This document shows, in pieces, positions 15,151 through 24,160 of a stretch of DNA of 64,000 nt (its first letter is position 1; every line of letters begins with the position of its first letter). A program made the translations under genes and the position numbers. The stretch covers positions 38,745 to 102,744 of the forward strand of contig NZ_JOIX01000023.1 in NCBI RefSeq assembly GCF_000720175.1, written 5' to 3'. The DNA is from Streptomyces sp. NRRL S-337. Lineage in GTDB: Bacteria; Actinomycetota; Actinomycetes; Streptomycetales; Streptomycetaceae. The notes beneath the pieces are model-generated. The model had not been told where the DNA came from. It made no database searches and saw nothing but the letters and a program-made list of their open reading frames with translations.

Positions 15151-16053
15151 TCAGACCGACAGCCCCCGCACCACCAGGTCCAGCAGGGCGCACACGAACA
15201 GCGCGATGCCGATGAAGCCGTTGACCTGGAAGAAGGCCCGGTTGAGGCGGGTAAGGTCGTGCGGGCGGACGATGGAGTGCTCGTAGAGGAAGGCCGCGGC
15301 CACGATCAGCAGGCCGAGCCAGAAGAACGGGCCGGCGCCGGTGGCCAGCGCGTACCAGGCAAAGAGCGCCGTGGTGACGAGGTGGCAGCCGCGGGCGCCC
15401 CAGATCGCGGCGGGGATGCCGAAGCGGGCCGGGACGGACCGGACGCCGATCTCACGGTCGGTGTCGACGTCCTGGCAGGCGTAGATCAGGTCGAAGCCGC
15501 CGATCCAGATGCCGACCGCGAGGCCGAGGATCACGGCGTCCCAGGACCAGGTGCCCGTGATGGCGATCCAGGCGCCGATCGGGCCCATGGCCTGGGCGAG
15601 GCCGAGGATGGCCTGGGGGAAGTTGGTGAAGCGCTTGCCGTACGGATAGACCACCATCGGCACGACGGCGACCGGGGCGAGCGCCAGGCAGAGGGGGTTG
15701 AGCAGGGCGGCCGCGCCGAGGAAGACGACCAGGGCGATCAGCGCACCCGTCCAGGCGGACTTCACCGACACCGCGCCGGTGACCAGTTCGCGGTGGGCGG
15801 TGCGCGGGTTACGGGCGTCGATCTCGCGGTCGATGATCCGGTTGGCGGCCATCGCGAAGGTGCGCAGGCCGACCATGCAGACGGTGACGAGGAGCAGCAG
15901 GAGCCAGTCGATGCGCTTGTCGCGCTGGTACATCGCGGTCAGGGACGCGATGTAGGCGAAGGGGAGCGCGAAGACCGAGTGCTCGATCATGACGAGGCGC
16001 AGGAAGGCCTTGGTGCGGCCGGGCTGCGGGAGGGCGGCGGAGGCGCTGGTCAT
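15151..16053 (-). CDS. mqnP: menaquinone-pathway prenyltransferase MqnP (UbiA family)
   Basis: 300 residues from ATG 16053, whose A overlaps the last base of the mqnL stop (TGATG). UbiA-superfamily motifs: NRIIDREIDARNPRTAHREL (first Asp-rich site) and YACQDVDTDREIGVRSVPARFG (second). About eight or nine TM segments. It prenylates the naphthoate/hydroxybenzoate-like intermediate of the futalosine route at the membrane. The gene pair mqnL-mqnP is tightly coupled. Confidence 0.9.
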   Translation of the reverse strand: MTSASAALPQPGRTKAFLRLVMIEHSVFALPFAYIASLTAMYQRDKRIDWLLLLLVTVCMVGLRTFAMAANRIIDREIDARNPRTAHRELVTGAVSVKSAWTGALIALVVFLGAAALLNPLCLALAPVAVVPMVVYPYGKRFTNFPQAILGLAQAMGPIGAWIAITGTWSWDAVILGLAVGIWIGGFDLIYACQDVDTDREIGVRSVPARFGIPAAIWGARGCHLVTTALFAWYALATGAGPFFWLGLLIVAAAFLYEHSIVRPHDLTRLNRAFFQVNGFIGIALFVCALLDLVVRGLSV

Positions 16054-17510
16054 CAGAGGCCGTACTCCTTCCAGCGGCGGTCCACGAGGGCCGCCGTGCG
16101 CGGGTCGGACTCGACCATGTCCGGCCAGCCCCCGTCCCTCGTGTAGCCCTCCTCGGGCCACTTCTTCGTCGCGTCGATGCCCGCCTTGCCGCCCCAGAAC
16201 TGCTGGTAGGAGGCGTGGTCGAGGTGGTCGACGGGGCCTTCGACGACGGTCAGGTCGCGGGCGTAGTCGGTGTTGCCGAGGGCCCGCCAGGAGACCTCGT
16301 GGAGGTCGTGGACGTCGCAGTCGGCGTCCACGACCACGATCAGCTTGGTCAGCGACATCATGTGGGCGCCCCAGATGGCGTGCATGACCTTCTGTGCGTG
16401 CTTGGGGTACTTCTTGTCGATCGAGACGATCGCGCAGTTGTGGAAACCGCCGGACTCGGGGAGGTGGTAGTCCACGATGTCCGGGACGATGATCTTGAGC
16501 AGGGGGAGGAAGAAGCGTTCCGTCGCGCGGCCGAGTGGGCCGTCCTCGGTCGGCGGGCGGCCGACGACGATCGACTGGAGCAGCGGCCGCTTGCGCATCG
16601 TCACGCAGTCGATGGTCAGCGCCGGGAACGGCTCCTGCGGCGTGTAGAAGCCGGTGTGGTCGCCGAACGGGCCCTCCGGGAGCATCTCGCCGGGCTCCAG
16701 CCAGCCCTCGATGACGACCTCGGCGTGCGCCGGGACCTGGAGCGGGACGGTCTTGCAGTCGACCATCTCGATGCGCTTGCCCTGGAGGAAGCCGGCGAAG
16801 AGGTATTCGTCGATGTCGCCGGGGAGCGGGGCGGTGGAGGCGTAGGTGACGGCCGGCGGGCAGCCGAAGGCGATGGCGACCGGCAGCTTCTCACCGCGCT
16901 TGGCGGCCACCTGGTAGTGGTTGCGGCTGTCCTTGTGGATCTGCCAGTGCATCCCGATGGTGCGCTTGTCGTGGCGCTGGAGGCGGTAGAGGCCGAGGTT
17001 GCGGACGCCGGTTTCGGGGTGCTTGGTGTGGGTGAGGCCGAGGTTGAAGAACGAGCCGCCGTCCTTGGGCCAGGTGAAGAGGGCGGGGAGCTGGTCCAGG
17101 TCGACGTCGTCGCCGGTGAGCACGACCTCCTGGACGGGGGCGCTCTCGCCCTTGACCTTCTTCGGCGGCACGTGCGTCATGCCGGCGAGCTTGCCGAACG
17201 CCTCGCGGATCCCCACGAAGCCGTGCGGCAGTTCGGGCTTGAGCAGGCCGCCGATCTTGGCGCTGATGTCCTCGTACGCCTTGAGGCCGAGGGCCTTGAG
17301 GAGGCGGCGGTCGGTGCCGTAGACGTTCATGGCGAGGGGCATCGCCGTGCCCTTGACGTTCTCGAAGAGCAGCGCGGGGCCGCCGGCCTTCTGCACCCGG
17401 TCCACGATCTCGCCGACTTCGAGATACGGGTCGACCTCGGCCTTGATGCGCTTGAGGTCGCCTTCCCGCTCAAGAGCGCGCAGGAACGAGCGGAGATCGT
17501 CGTAAGCCAT
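16053..17510 (-). CDS. mqnL: UbiD-family decarboxylase of menaquinone biosynthesis (MqnL-type)
   Basis: 485 residues. UbiD family using prenylated FMN made by UbiX. Conserved stretches are YDDLRSFLRALEREGDLKR at the N-terminus, YRLQRHDKRTIGMHWQIHKD, the PEGPFGDHTGFYTP loop, and YPKHAQKVMHAIWGAHMMS. It decarboxylates the naphthoate intermediate. First gene of the pair with mqnP. Confidence 0.9.
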   Translation of the reverse strand: MAYDDLRSFLRALEREGDLKRIKAEVDPYLEVGEIVDRVQKAGGPALLFENVKGTAMPLAMNVYGTDRRLLKALGLKAYEDISAKIGGLLKPELPHGFVGIREAFGKLAGMTHVPPKKVKGESAPVQEVVLTGDDVDLDQLPALFTWPKDGGSFFNLGLTHTKHPETGVRNLGLYRLQRHDKRTIGMHWQIHKDSRNHYQVAAKRGEKLPVAIAFGCPPAVTYASTAPLPGDIDEYLFAGFLQGKRIEMVDCKTVPLQVPAHAEVVIEGWLEPGEMLPEGPFGDHTGFYTPQEPFPALTIDCVTMRKRPLLQSIVVGRPPTEDGPLGRATERFFLPLLKIIVPDIVDYHLPESGGFHNCAIVSIDKKYPKHAQKVMHAIWGAHMMSLTKLIVVVDADCDVHDLHEVSWRALGNTDYARDLTVVEGPVDHLDHASYQQFWGGKAGIDATKKWPEEGYTRDGGWPDMVESDPRTAALVDRRWKEYGL

Positions 17511-17550
17511 GCGTTCCAGTATCAGGTACGCACTACCCTGAGCGGGTCAC

Positions 17551-17570
17551 CGGGCCCTGCCGAGGGCCCG
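17551..17570. promoter_or_regulatory. 8-bp stem-loop between divergent mqnL and PLDc_N genes
   Basis: CGGGCCCT-GCCG-AGGGCCCG, perfect, in the 88-base divergent gap, so operator or 5'-UTR structure rather than terminator. Confidence 0.35.
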
Positions 17571-17598
17571 CCGTCGTCCGCAGGGGGCCCGTTCCGCA

Positions 17599-18039
17599 AT
17601 GCTCAGGTATCTGCCGTTCCTTCTGGTGCTGGCACTGTGGATCTACGCGTTCATCGACTGCCTCAACACCCCCGAATCGCAGGTCCGCGGGCTGCCGAAG
17701 GTGATCTGGGTGATCGTCATCCTGCTCTTCGGCGAGGTGCTGATCGGTCCGATCGCGTGGCTGGTGGCGGGCAAGCAGCGGTACCCGGTGGCGGGCGGGG
17801 GCGGCAGTACGCCCTCGGAGTGGCACCGCAACCACAGCACGAAGTGGGTGGCGCCGGACGACAATCCGGAGTTCCTGCGTTCCCTCAAGGAGGAGAACAA
17901 GAAGGACGAGGCGCTGCTGAAGGACTGGGAGGCGGATCTGCGGCGCCGCGAGGAGGAGCTGCGGCGCAAGAGCGGCGAGGCGTCGGAGGGCAACAACGGC
18001 ACCAACGGGGACACGCCGCCGCCGGCGAAGGACCACTAG
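17599..18039 (+). CDS. PLDc_N domain membrane protein
   Basis: 146 residues. Two TM segments (YLPFLLVLALWIYAFIDCL and VIWVIVILLFGEVLIGPIAW) form the short phospholipase D N-terminal-like domain, without any HKD catalytic motif. The cytosolic tail is highly charged and likely coiled coil (LRSLKEENKKDEALLKDWEA, then RRREEELRRK). Function unknown; proteins with this domain alone are common in actinobacteria. Confidence 0.85.
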   Translation: MLRYLPFLLVLALWIYAFIDCLNTPESQVRGLPKVIWVIVILLFGEVLIGPIAWLVAGKQRYPVAGGGGSTPSEWHRNHSTKWVAPDDNPEFLRSLKEENKKDEALLKDWEADLRRREEELRRKSGEASEGNNGTNGDTPPPAKDH

Positions 18040-18111
18040 GACGCTTCCAGGGTCTCCCGGGCCGTCAATTCGGTGGCTCCGCCGCTGCGGCGTCGGCCAG
18101 GATGACCGCTC

Positions 18112-18729
18112 ATGAGCACCGTCCCGCACCACAGCGCCGAGCCCGTCTGTCGTATCCGCGCCCGTTACACCGAACGGACCGTCACCGTCTATCAGGCGTA
18201 CGCACCGGAGCTGGGGCTGCCGGCGGCGCGGGACGGGCGGTTCCCGGTGGCGTGGAAGCGGGAGCGGATGACGTGGATCAAGCCGTCGTTCCTGTGGATG
18301 ATGTACCGCTGCGGCTGGGCGTCCAAGGCCGGGCAGGAGACGGTGCTGGCGGTCGAGATCGACCGGGCGGGTTTTGACTGGGCGCTCGGGCATGCGTGTC
18401 TGTCGCACTACGACCGGGACGAGCACGCGGACCGGGATGCCTGGCGGCGGCAGTTGCGGGAGTCGCCGGCGCGGGTGCAGTGGGACCCGGAGCGCGATCT
18501 GTGGTTGCGGGCGCTGCCGTACCGTTCGCTGCAGCTGGGGCTGGCGGGGGAGGCGTCGCGGGGTTACGCGGACGAGTGGACGGTGGGGATCACGGACGTG
18601 ACGGAGCTGGCGCGTGAGGTGCGGGCGCGCATGGCCGCGGGGGACGTGACGGGGGCGGCCGGGTTGCTGCCCGAGGAGCGTCCGTACCCTGCACCCGAGG
18701 GAACTCCGGGGCTCGGCCGCGTGTCCTGA
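18112..18729 (+). CDS. DUF4291 domain protein
   Basis: 205 residues from ATG 18112. Matches the DUF4291 pattern: IRARYTERTVTVYQAYAPEL, then WKRERMTWIKPSFLWMMYRC with the Trp/Lys-rich core. Enzymatic role unknown. No operon partner; 72 bases after the PLDc_N gene on the same strand. Confidence 0.88.
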   Translation: MSTVPHHSAEPVCRIRARYTERTVTVYQAYAPELGLPAARDGRFPVAWKRERMTWIKPSFLWMMYRCGWASKAGQETVLAVEIDRAGFDWALGHACLSHYDRDEHADRDAWRRQLRESPARVQWDPERDLWLRALPYRSLQLGLAGEASRGYADEWTVGITDVTELAREVRARMAAGDVTGAAGLLPEERPYPAPEGTPGLGRVS

Positions 18730-18813
18730 GGCGGCCCGGCAAACGCGTAATTCCGGCCACCGCGCGGTCCGTGGGGGACTGCTTCGTGTGGCGTATGGGA
18801 CGTAGCGCGGTCT

Positions 18814-18847
18814 GGCCAACTCACGGCTGTTCATGGCCAATTGACGG
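18814..18847. promoter_or_regulatory. 21-bp-spaced direct repeat upstream of the phospholipase gene
   Basis: GGCCAACTCACGG and GGCCAATTGACGG start 21 bases apart, two helical turns, about 100 bases before the start codon. Secreted phospholipases are often phosphate-regulated through direct-repeat Pho boxes, but this sequence is not a clear Pho box. Confidence 0.35.
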
Positions 18848-18943
18848 ACCGTACAGACGCCTCCCCCTGCCCGGGAAACTCCCCCGCCGCCACAGTCATG
18901 TCGGCCCACTGAGGGCTCACGCGACTCAGGGAGAGTGGCACAT

Positions 18944-20371
18944 ATGCCCGACATGACCCGACGCAGACTCCTCGGCTCCGCGGCCGGCGCGGTCGGTGGC
19001 GCCGCCGCGCTGACTCTGCTGCCGCCCAGCGTTCAAAAGGCCGTCGCCGCCGGACCCGCACGTCACGGTTCGCTGCACGACGTCGAGCACGTCGTCATGC
19101 TCATGCAGGAAAACCGGTCGTTCGACCACTACTTCGGCACACTGCGCGGGGTCCGTGGTTTCGCCGACCCGGACGCGCTGACGCTCCCGGACGGCCGTGA
19201 CGTCTTCCACCAGCCGGACGCGGAGAATCCGGACGGCTATCTGCTGCCGTTCCGGCTCAACACCCACACGTCCAGCGCGCAGGCCATTCCCTCCACGAGT
19301 CATGCCTGGTCGGTGCAGCACGAGGCGTGGAACGGCGGGAAGATGGACCGCTGGCTGCCGGCGCACCGCAAGGCGGACGGGGTCAACGGCCCGTATGTGA
19401 TGGGCTATCACACACGGGAGGACATCCCCTTCCAGTTCGCGCTGGCGGAGGCGTTCACGCTGTGCGACAACTACTTCTGCTCGGTCTTCGGGCCGACCTG
19501 GCCGAACCGGCTGTACTGGATGACCGGCACGCTGGACCCGGGCGGCACGATGGGCGGGCCGGTGCTGAACAACACCGCGCCGAAGCCGTACCGCTGGACG
19601 ACGTACGCGGAGCGGTTGGAGGCCGCGGGGATCAGCTGGAAGGTGTACCAGGAGGAGGACGACTACGGCTGCAACCTGCTGGAGCAGTTCCAGACGTTCC
19701 GGGACTCCCAGCCGGGTGATCCGCTGTACGAGCGGGGGGTGCGGCCGCAGCCGGCCGGCACGTTCGAGGACGACGCCCGCAACGACCGGCTGCCGGCGGT
19801 GTCGTGGCTGATCCCGACGAGTCACCAGTCGGAACACCCGGACTATCTGCCGGCGGCCGGCGCGGACTATGTGGCGCAGAAGCTGGAGGCGATCGCGTCG
19901 AATCCGCGGGTGTGGGCGAAGACGGTCTTCATCCTCAACTACGACGAGAACGACGGGCTCTTCGACCATGTGCCGCCGCCGGTGCCGCCGCCGGGGACCA
20001 GGGACGAGTTCGTCGGGGGGCTGCCGATCGGCGGTGGCTTCCGGGTGCCGTGTCTGATCGTGTCGCCGTGGACGGTGGGCGGCTGGGCGGCCGGTGACCC
20101 GTTCGACCACACGTCGGTGCTGCAGTTCCTGGAGCGCTGGACGGGTGTGCAGGAGCCGAACATCAGTGACTGGCGGCGGGCGGCGTTCGGCGATCTGACG
20201 TCGGCATTCGGCTTCCGGCACGCGGCGCGCCGGCCGCCGTGGCTGCCGGACGACACGGCGGAGCAGCTGGCGGAGGCGCAGTGGGAGGTGGCGCATCTGC
20301 CGAAACCGACGCTGCCGGGGGCCGGGCAGGTGCCGCCACGGCAGGAGCGGGGGCGGCGCAGGCGGCGGTGA
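18944..20371 (+). CDS. Tat-exported phospholipase C-like phosphoesterase
   Basis: About 475 residues. ATG 18944 is chosen over GTG 18935 because GGGAGAG is eight bases from it. The Tat signal is MPDMTRRRLLGSAAG followed by a hydrophobic stretch and AVAA cleavage. The phosphoesterase family motif VEHVVMLMQENRSFDHYFGT follows (metal ligands Glu/Asn), with later ILNYDENDGLFDHVPPP and the C-terminal FDHTSVLQFLERW. This is the acid phosphatase/bacterial phospholipase C family, secreted folded, acting on phospholipids or phosphomonoesters. It lacks the long C-terminal domains of full-length PLCs. Confidence 0.9.
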   Translation: MPDMTRRRLLGSAAGAVGGAAALTLLPPSVQKAVAAGPARHGSLHDVEHVVMLMQENRSFDHYFGTLRGVRGFADPDALTLPDGRDVFHQPDAENPDGYLLPFRLNTHTSSAQAIPSTSHAWSVQHEAWNGGKMDRWLPAHRKADGVNGPYVMGYHTREDIPFQFALAEAFTLCDNYFCSVFGPTWPNRLYWMTGTLDPGGTMGGPVLNNTAPKPYRWTTYAERLEAAGISWKVYQEEDDYGCNLLEQFQTFRDSQPGDPLYERGVRPQPAGTFEDDARNDRLPAVSWLIPTSHQSEHPDYLPAAGADYVAQKLEAIASNPRVWAKTVFILNYDENDGLFDHVPPPVPPPGTRDEFVGGLPIGGGFRVPCLIVSPWTVGGWAAGDPFDHTSVLQFLERWTGVQEPNISDWRRAAFGDLTSAFGFRHAARRPPWLPDDTAEQLAEAQWEVAHLPKPTLPGAGQVPPRQERGRRRRR

Positions 20372-20436
20372 GGTCGTGGCCGGCGGCGCGGACGGGCCGG
20401 GGCGGAAGCCGGGCCGGGTTCCGGCCGCGAGGACGA

Positions 20437-20479
20437 CGGTGCCGTACGGGTTCGCCCGAGGGCTTTCCGTACGGCACCG
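20437..20479. terminator. bidirectional terminator
   Basis: Perfect 13-bp arms CGGTGCCGTACGG and CCGTACGGCACCG with a 17-base loop between the converging phospholipase and ccsB genes. Confidence 0.85.
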
Positions 20480-20496
20480 GGTGGGATGCGGGTGGT

Positions 20497-21582
20497 TCAG
20501 ACGCCGGCGTAGGAGTGCAGGCCGGTGACGAAGATGTTCACGCCGTAGTAGTTGAAGAGGTAGCAGGCGAAGGCGATCAGGCCGAGCCAGGCGGCCTTGC
20601 GGCCCTTCCAGCCGGCGGTGGCGCGGGCGTGCAGGTAGCAGGCGTAGGCGACCCAGGTGATGAAGGACCAGACCTCCTTGGGGTCCCAGCCCCAGTAGCG
20701 GCCCCAGGCGGCCTCGGCCCAGATGGCACCCGCGATGATCGTGAACGTCCACAGGGGGAAGACGGTGGCGTTGACGCGGTAGGCGAACTTGTCGAGGGAC
20801 GCGGCGGAGGGCAGCCGCTCCAGGACGGAGGCGGCGAAGGCGCCGGGCTGCTTGCCGGCGGGGTCGGCGAGCTTGGCCTCGTGGCGGTCACGGAAGAGGA
20901 ACAGCAGGGTGGCGACGGCGCCGAGGTAGAGGACGGCGCCGGAGAGGATCGCGCAGCTGACGTGGATCCACAGCCAGTACGAGTGCAGCGCGGGGACGAG
21001 CTGGTCGCTGGCGGTGTAGAGCACGGAGACGGCGAGGCCGAGATCGAGCAGGACGGTGGTGACCAGGGGCAGGCCGATCCACCGGACGTTCTTCCCCAGG
21101 ACGAGCAGCAGCAGGTAGATGCCGGTGGCGACGGCGGCGAAGGTGGTGGAGAACTCGTACATGTTGCCCCAGGGGGCACGCTGTACGGACAGGGCACGGG
21201 TGACGACGCCGCCGACGTGGAGCGCCCAGGCGAGGACGGTCAGCGAGATGGCGATGCGGCCGTAGAGGTCGCCCTTCTCGGTGCCGCCGGCGGCGCCGGG
21301 GCCGTCGGGGACGTCGCGGCTGCCGGCCGCGGACTTGGTGATGACCTTGGGCCGTTCCAGTACGGCGGTGCCGCCGCTCTGCCGGGCCGTGACGGTGGCG
21401 GGCGCCGAGGCGGTGGCGTTCGGGGTGAGGGCGGCGGCGGTGCGGCCGACCTTGCTGCGGCTGCCGAACACCCACTCGGCCATGTGCGCGACGAAGGCGA
21501 GGGTGTAGATCGCCATGGCCGAATAGACCAGGACATTGCTGTTGTGCGCCAGTGTCTCGTTGGCTGCGGCGGCGAGGTTCAC
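20497..21582 (-). CDS. ccsB: cytochrome c maturation protein CcsB/ResC (CcsA family)
   Basis: 361 residues, GTG start overlapping the resB stop (GTGA). It exports and presents heme and, with ResB, attaches it to apocytochrome c outside the membrane. The WWD-type heme motif is WGRYWGWDPKEVWSF near residue 290; conserved His lie in flanking loops (LHVGG, WLWIHVS). About eight TM segments, with a Ser/Ala-rich cytosolic insertion between the first two. Last gene of the system II operon. Confidence 0.94.
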   Translation of the reverse strand: MNLAAAANETLAHNSNVLVYSAMAIYTLAFVAHMAEWVFGSRSKVGRTAAALTPNATASAPATVTARQSGGTAVLERPKVITKSAAGSRDVPDGPGAAGGTEKGDLYGRIAISLTVLAWALHVGGVVTRALSVQRAPWGNMYEFSTTFAAVATGIYLLLLVLGKNVRWIGLPLVTTVLLDLGLAVSVLYTASDQLVPALHSYWLWIHVSCAILSGAVLYLGAVATLLFLFRDRHEAKLADPAGKQPGAFAASVLERLPSAASLDKFAYRVNATVFPLWTFTIIAGAIWAEAAWGRYWGWDPKEVWSFITWVAYACYLHARATAGWKGRKAAWLGLIAFACYLFNYYGVNIFVTGLHSYAGV

Positions 21583-23381
21583 GCGCGCGCTCCTTCGGAG
21601 GGATCAGCAGGACCGTCAGAGTCGGTGGGCTCCGCGGGGTCTTCGGAGGGGGTGGCGGGGGCAGTCCCGGGGTCCGGGGTGGCCTCGGGGTCCCGGGTGG
21701 TTTCGGCGTCCGGGTCGGGGTGCGGGGCGAGCGGGGCGTCGGGCTCCAGGGCCGCGGCGAGGTCGCCGAGTTCCTCGGGGAGGCGGGCGGACTCGCTGCG
21801 GCCGAGTCCGGCCATCTCGACGACGGTGACGCCGTTCTCCCCGCGCTCGGCGCGGACCCAGACGCGGCGCCGCTGAATGAAGAGGGAGCCGGCCAGGCCG
21901 AGCAGGGCGGCGACCGCGCCGGTGAGGGCGAGGCCGTTGCCGGGCTGGTGGCTGATCTTGAAGCTGGCCCAGGTCTTGACGCCGTGGAAGGTGATGCTGC
22001 CGTCGCCGCCGGGGAGCTTCATGGTCTCGCCGGGCTTCATCATCTGGGCGACCGCCCGGCCGTCGATCTTGTACTGCTTCAGGTTCTTCTTGTCGAGCTG
22101 GTAGACGTTCTGCGGCAGCCCGGAGGCGACGCCCAGGTCGCCGTGGTACGCGGTGAGCACCAGGCGGGGATTGTCGAGCGCCGGGAAGGTGGAGAACATC
22201 GAGCCGGAGCCCTTGCCGCCGAAGGTGGGGACGAAGAAGCCCTGGAAGCCGAGCTGGTTGGGCCTGTCGTCCTTCGTCCGGGCGCCGGGGACCTTGACGA
22301 CACCGGTGGAGGTGAAGTTCTTCGGGTCCTGGGGGAGGAAGGGGACGGCGCCGTTGTAGACGGTCTTGCCGCGGCCGTCCTTGACGGTGACGTCGGGCGC
22401 GTAGCCGTGGGAGAGCAGGTAGACCTTGGAGCCGGCGATGTCGAGGGGGGTGTTCACCTCGATGGTGGTCTTGTGTTCCTTGCCGTCGGCGCCGGAGAAG
22501 TACCGGATATGGGCGCGGAAGATCCGCGGGGTGCCCTTCTGCGGGCCGGTGCGTTCGTAGGTCGCGTCGAACTTGTCGAGGGTGAAGCCGAACGGCTCCA
22601 TGGTGTCGGTGTCGAAGAAGGCACCGGATTTGAAGTCGTCGTACTGGGTGAGGCTGTTGGCGAAGCCGTCGCCCTCGGTGATCAGCTTGCCGCCTTCGGA
22701 CTTCCACAGGCTGCCGACGGCGAACGCGACGAGCATCACGATCAGCGCGACGTGGAAGACGAGGTTGCCGACCTCGCGCAGGTAGCCCTTCTCGGCGGCG
22801 ACCGCGGTGCCGGCCCGGTGGGCGCGGAAGCGGCGCTTCTTCAGCATCCGCTCGGCGGCGGCGAGCACGTCGTCGGGTGCGGCGTCGGTGCGCCAGGTGG
22901 TGTACGCGGGCAGCCGGGTCAGCCGGCGGGGCGCGGCCGGGGGGCGGCCGCGGAGCTGGCCGACGAACTGCCAGCTGCGCGGGACGATGCAGCCGATCAG
23001 GGAGATGAACAGCAGCAGGTAGATGGCGGAGAACCACACCGAGCTGTAGACGTGGAACATCCCCAGCTTGTCGTAGACGTCGCCGAGGGTGGGGTGGTCG
23101 GCCTTGAACTGGTCGACCTTGACGGGGTCGATGCTGGTCTGCGGGATCAGCGAGCCGGGGATGGCGCCGACCGACAGCAGGAAGAGCAGCAGCAGCGCGA
23201 CCCGCATGGAGGTCAGCTGCCGCCAGAACCAGCGGGCCCAGCCGACCGGGCCGAGCGAGGGCAGGGTGACGTCTTCGCGGGGCGCCGTGGAGAGCTGGGA
23301 GCCGGCCGCGCCGAGGTCGGCGCCCGCGTCGTCGGCGCCGGGCGCGCCGGGGTCGCGGGGGGTGTCGGTCTTGGTGGACAT
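21579..23381 (-). CDS. resB: cytochrome c biogenesis protein ResB
   Basis: 600 residues. N-terminal TM segments (LTSMRVALLLLFLLSVGAIP, then a second near VWFSAIYLLLFISLIGCIVP with the PRSW motif), a large extracytoplasmic domain, and a last TM (ALTGAVAALLGLAGSLFIQR). It forms the heme lyase with CcsB. The C-terminal 60 residues are a disordered Pro/Asp/Thr tail. Starts three bases after the ccdA stop. Confidence 0.94.
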   Translation of the reverse strand: MSTKTDTPRDPGAPGADDAGADLGAAGSQLSTAPREDVTLPSLGPVGWARWFWRQLTSMRVALLLLFLLSVGAIPGSLIPQTSIDPVKVDQFKADHPTLGDVYDKLGMFHVYSSVWFSAIYLLLFISLIGCIVPRSWQFVGQLRGRPPAAPRRLTRLPAYTTWRTDAAPDDVLAAAERMLKKRRFRAHRAGTAVAAEKGYLREVGNLVFHVALIVMLVAFAVGSLWKSEGGKLITEGDGFANSLTQYDDFKSGAFFDTDTMEPFGFTLDKFDATYERTGPQKGTPRIFRAHIRYFSGADGKEHKTTIEVNTPLDIAGSKVYLLSHGYAPDVTVKDGRGKTVYNGAVPFLPQDPKNFTSTGVVKVPGARTKDDRPNQLGFQGFFVPTFGGKGSGSMFSTFPALDNPRLVLTAYHGDLGVASGLPQNVYQLDKKNLKQYKIDGRAVAQMMKPGETMKLPGGDGSITFHGVKTWASFKISHQPGNGLALTGAVAALLGLAGSLFIQRRRVWVRAERGENGVTVVEMAGLGRSESARLPEELGDLAAALEPDAPLAPHPDPDAETTRDPEATPDPGTAPATPSEDPAEPTDSDGPADPSEGARA

Positions 23382-23384
23382 CGA

Positions 23385-24149
23385 TCAGATCCCAACGGTG
23401 GAGCTTTGGGTCCAGCTCTGGAGCTCGGACATCAGGCTGTCCCAGATGCCGGTGACGAGGAGGACGCCGAGGGCGACCATCATGCCGCCGCCGATCCGCA
23501 TCACCCACTGGTAGTGCCGTTTGACCCAGCCGAAGGCGCCGAGGACGCGACGGAAGGCCAGGGCGACGGCGATGAACGGCACGCCGAGGCCGAAGCAGTA
23601 GGCGACGGTGAGCAGGGCGCCACGGCCGGCGCTGGCGTCGTAGAAGGAGAGGGTCTGGACGGCGGCGAAGGTGGGGCCGAGGCAGGGGGTCCAGCCGACG
23701 CCGAAGAGGACGCCGAGGAGCGGCGCGCCGGCCAGGCCCATGGCGGGCTTCTTGTGGAAGCGGAATTCGCGCTGCCCGAAGCGTTGCAGGACGCCGGCGA
23801 AGGTCAGGCCGAAGAGGATCAGCAAGGCGCCGAGGACGCGGGAGATGACGTCCTTGTACTCCAGCAGGGTCTTGCCGAAGAAGCCGAAGAGGGCGCCGCC
23901 GGAGACGAAGACGGCGGTGAATCCGAGGATGAAGAGGCCGGCGCCGGCGAGCATCCGGCCGCGGCGGGCCTCGCCGAGGTCGGTGCCGGTGACCCCGGTC
24001 ACGTACGACATGTAGCCGGGGACCAGCGGCAGGACGCAGGGGGAGAAGAAGGAGACGAGGCCGGCGAGGAGCGCGAGGGGGACGGCGGCGAGGAGGGTGC
24101 CGGAGACGACGGTGTGGTCGGCGGCGACGGCGAGCTGGGTGAGTTCCAT
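23385..24149 (-). CDS. ccdA: cytochrome c biogenesis thiol-reductant transporter CcdA
   Basis: About 254 residues with six TM segments. Carries electrons across the membrane to the extracytoplasmic thioredoxin. The redox Cys pair lies in SFFSPCVLPLVPGYMSYVTG and GVGWTPCLGPTFAAV. ATG 24149 is used here; GTG 24164 overlaps the resA stop (GTGA) and is a real alternative given coupling elsewhere in this operon. The frame opening back to 24692 is antisense-free but overlaps resA out of frame and is not used. Confidence 0.92.
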   Translation of the reverse strand: MELTQLAVAADHTVVSGTLLAAVPLALLAGLVSFFSPCVLPLVPGYMSYVTGVTGTDLGEARRGRMLAGAGLFILGFTAVFVSGGALFGFFGKTLLEYKDVISRVLGALLILFGLTFAGVLQRFGQREFRFHKKPAMGLAGAPLLGVLFGVGWTPCLGPTFAAVQTLSFYDASAGRGALLTVAYCFGLGVPFIAVALAFRRVLGAFGWVKRHYQWVMRIGGGMMVALGVLLVTGIWDSLMSELQSWTQSSTVGI

Positions 24150-24160
24150 CTCTGGCGGGA

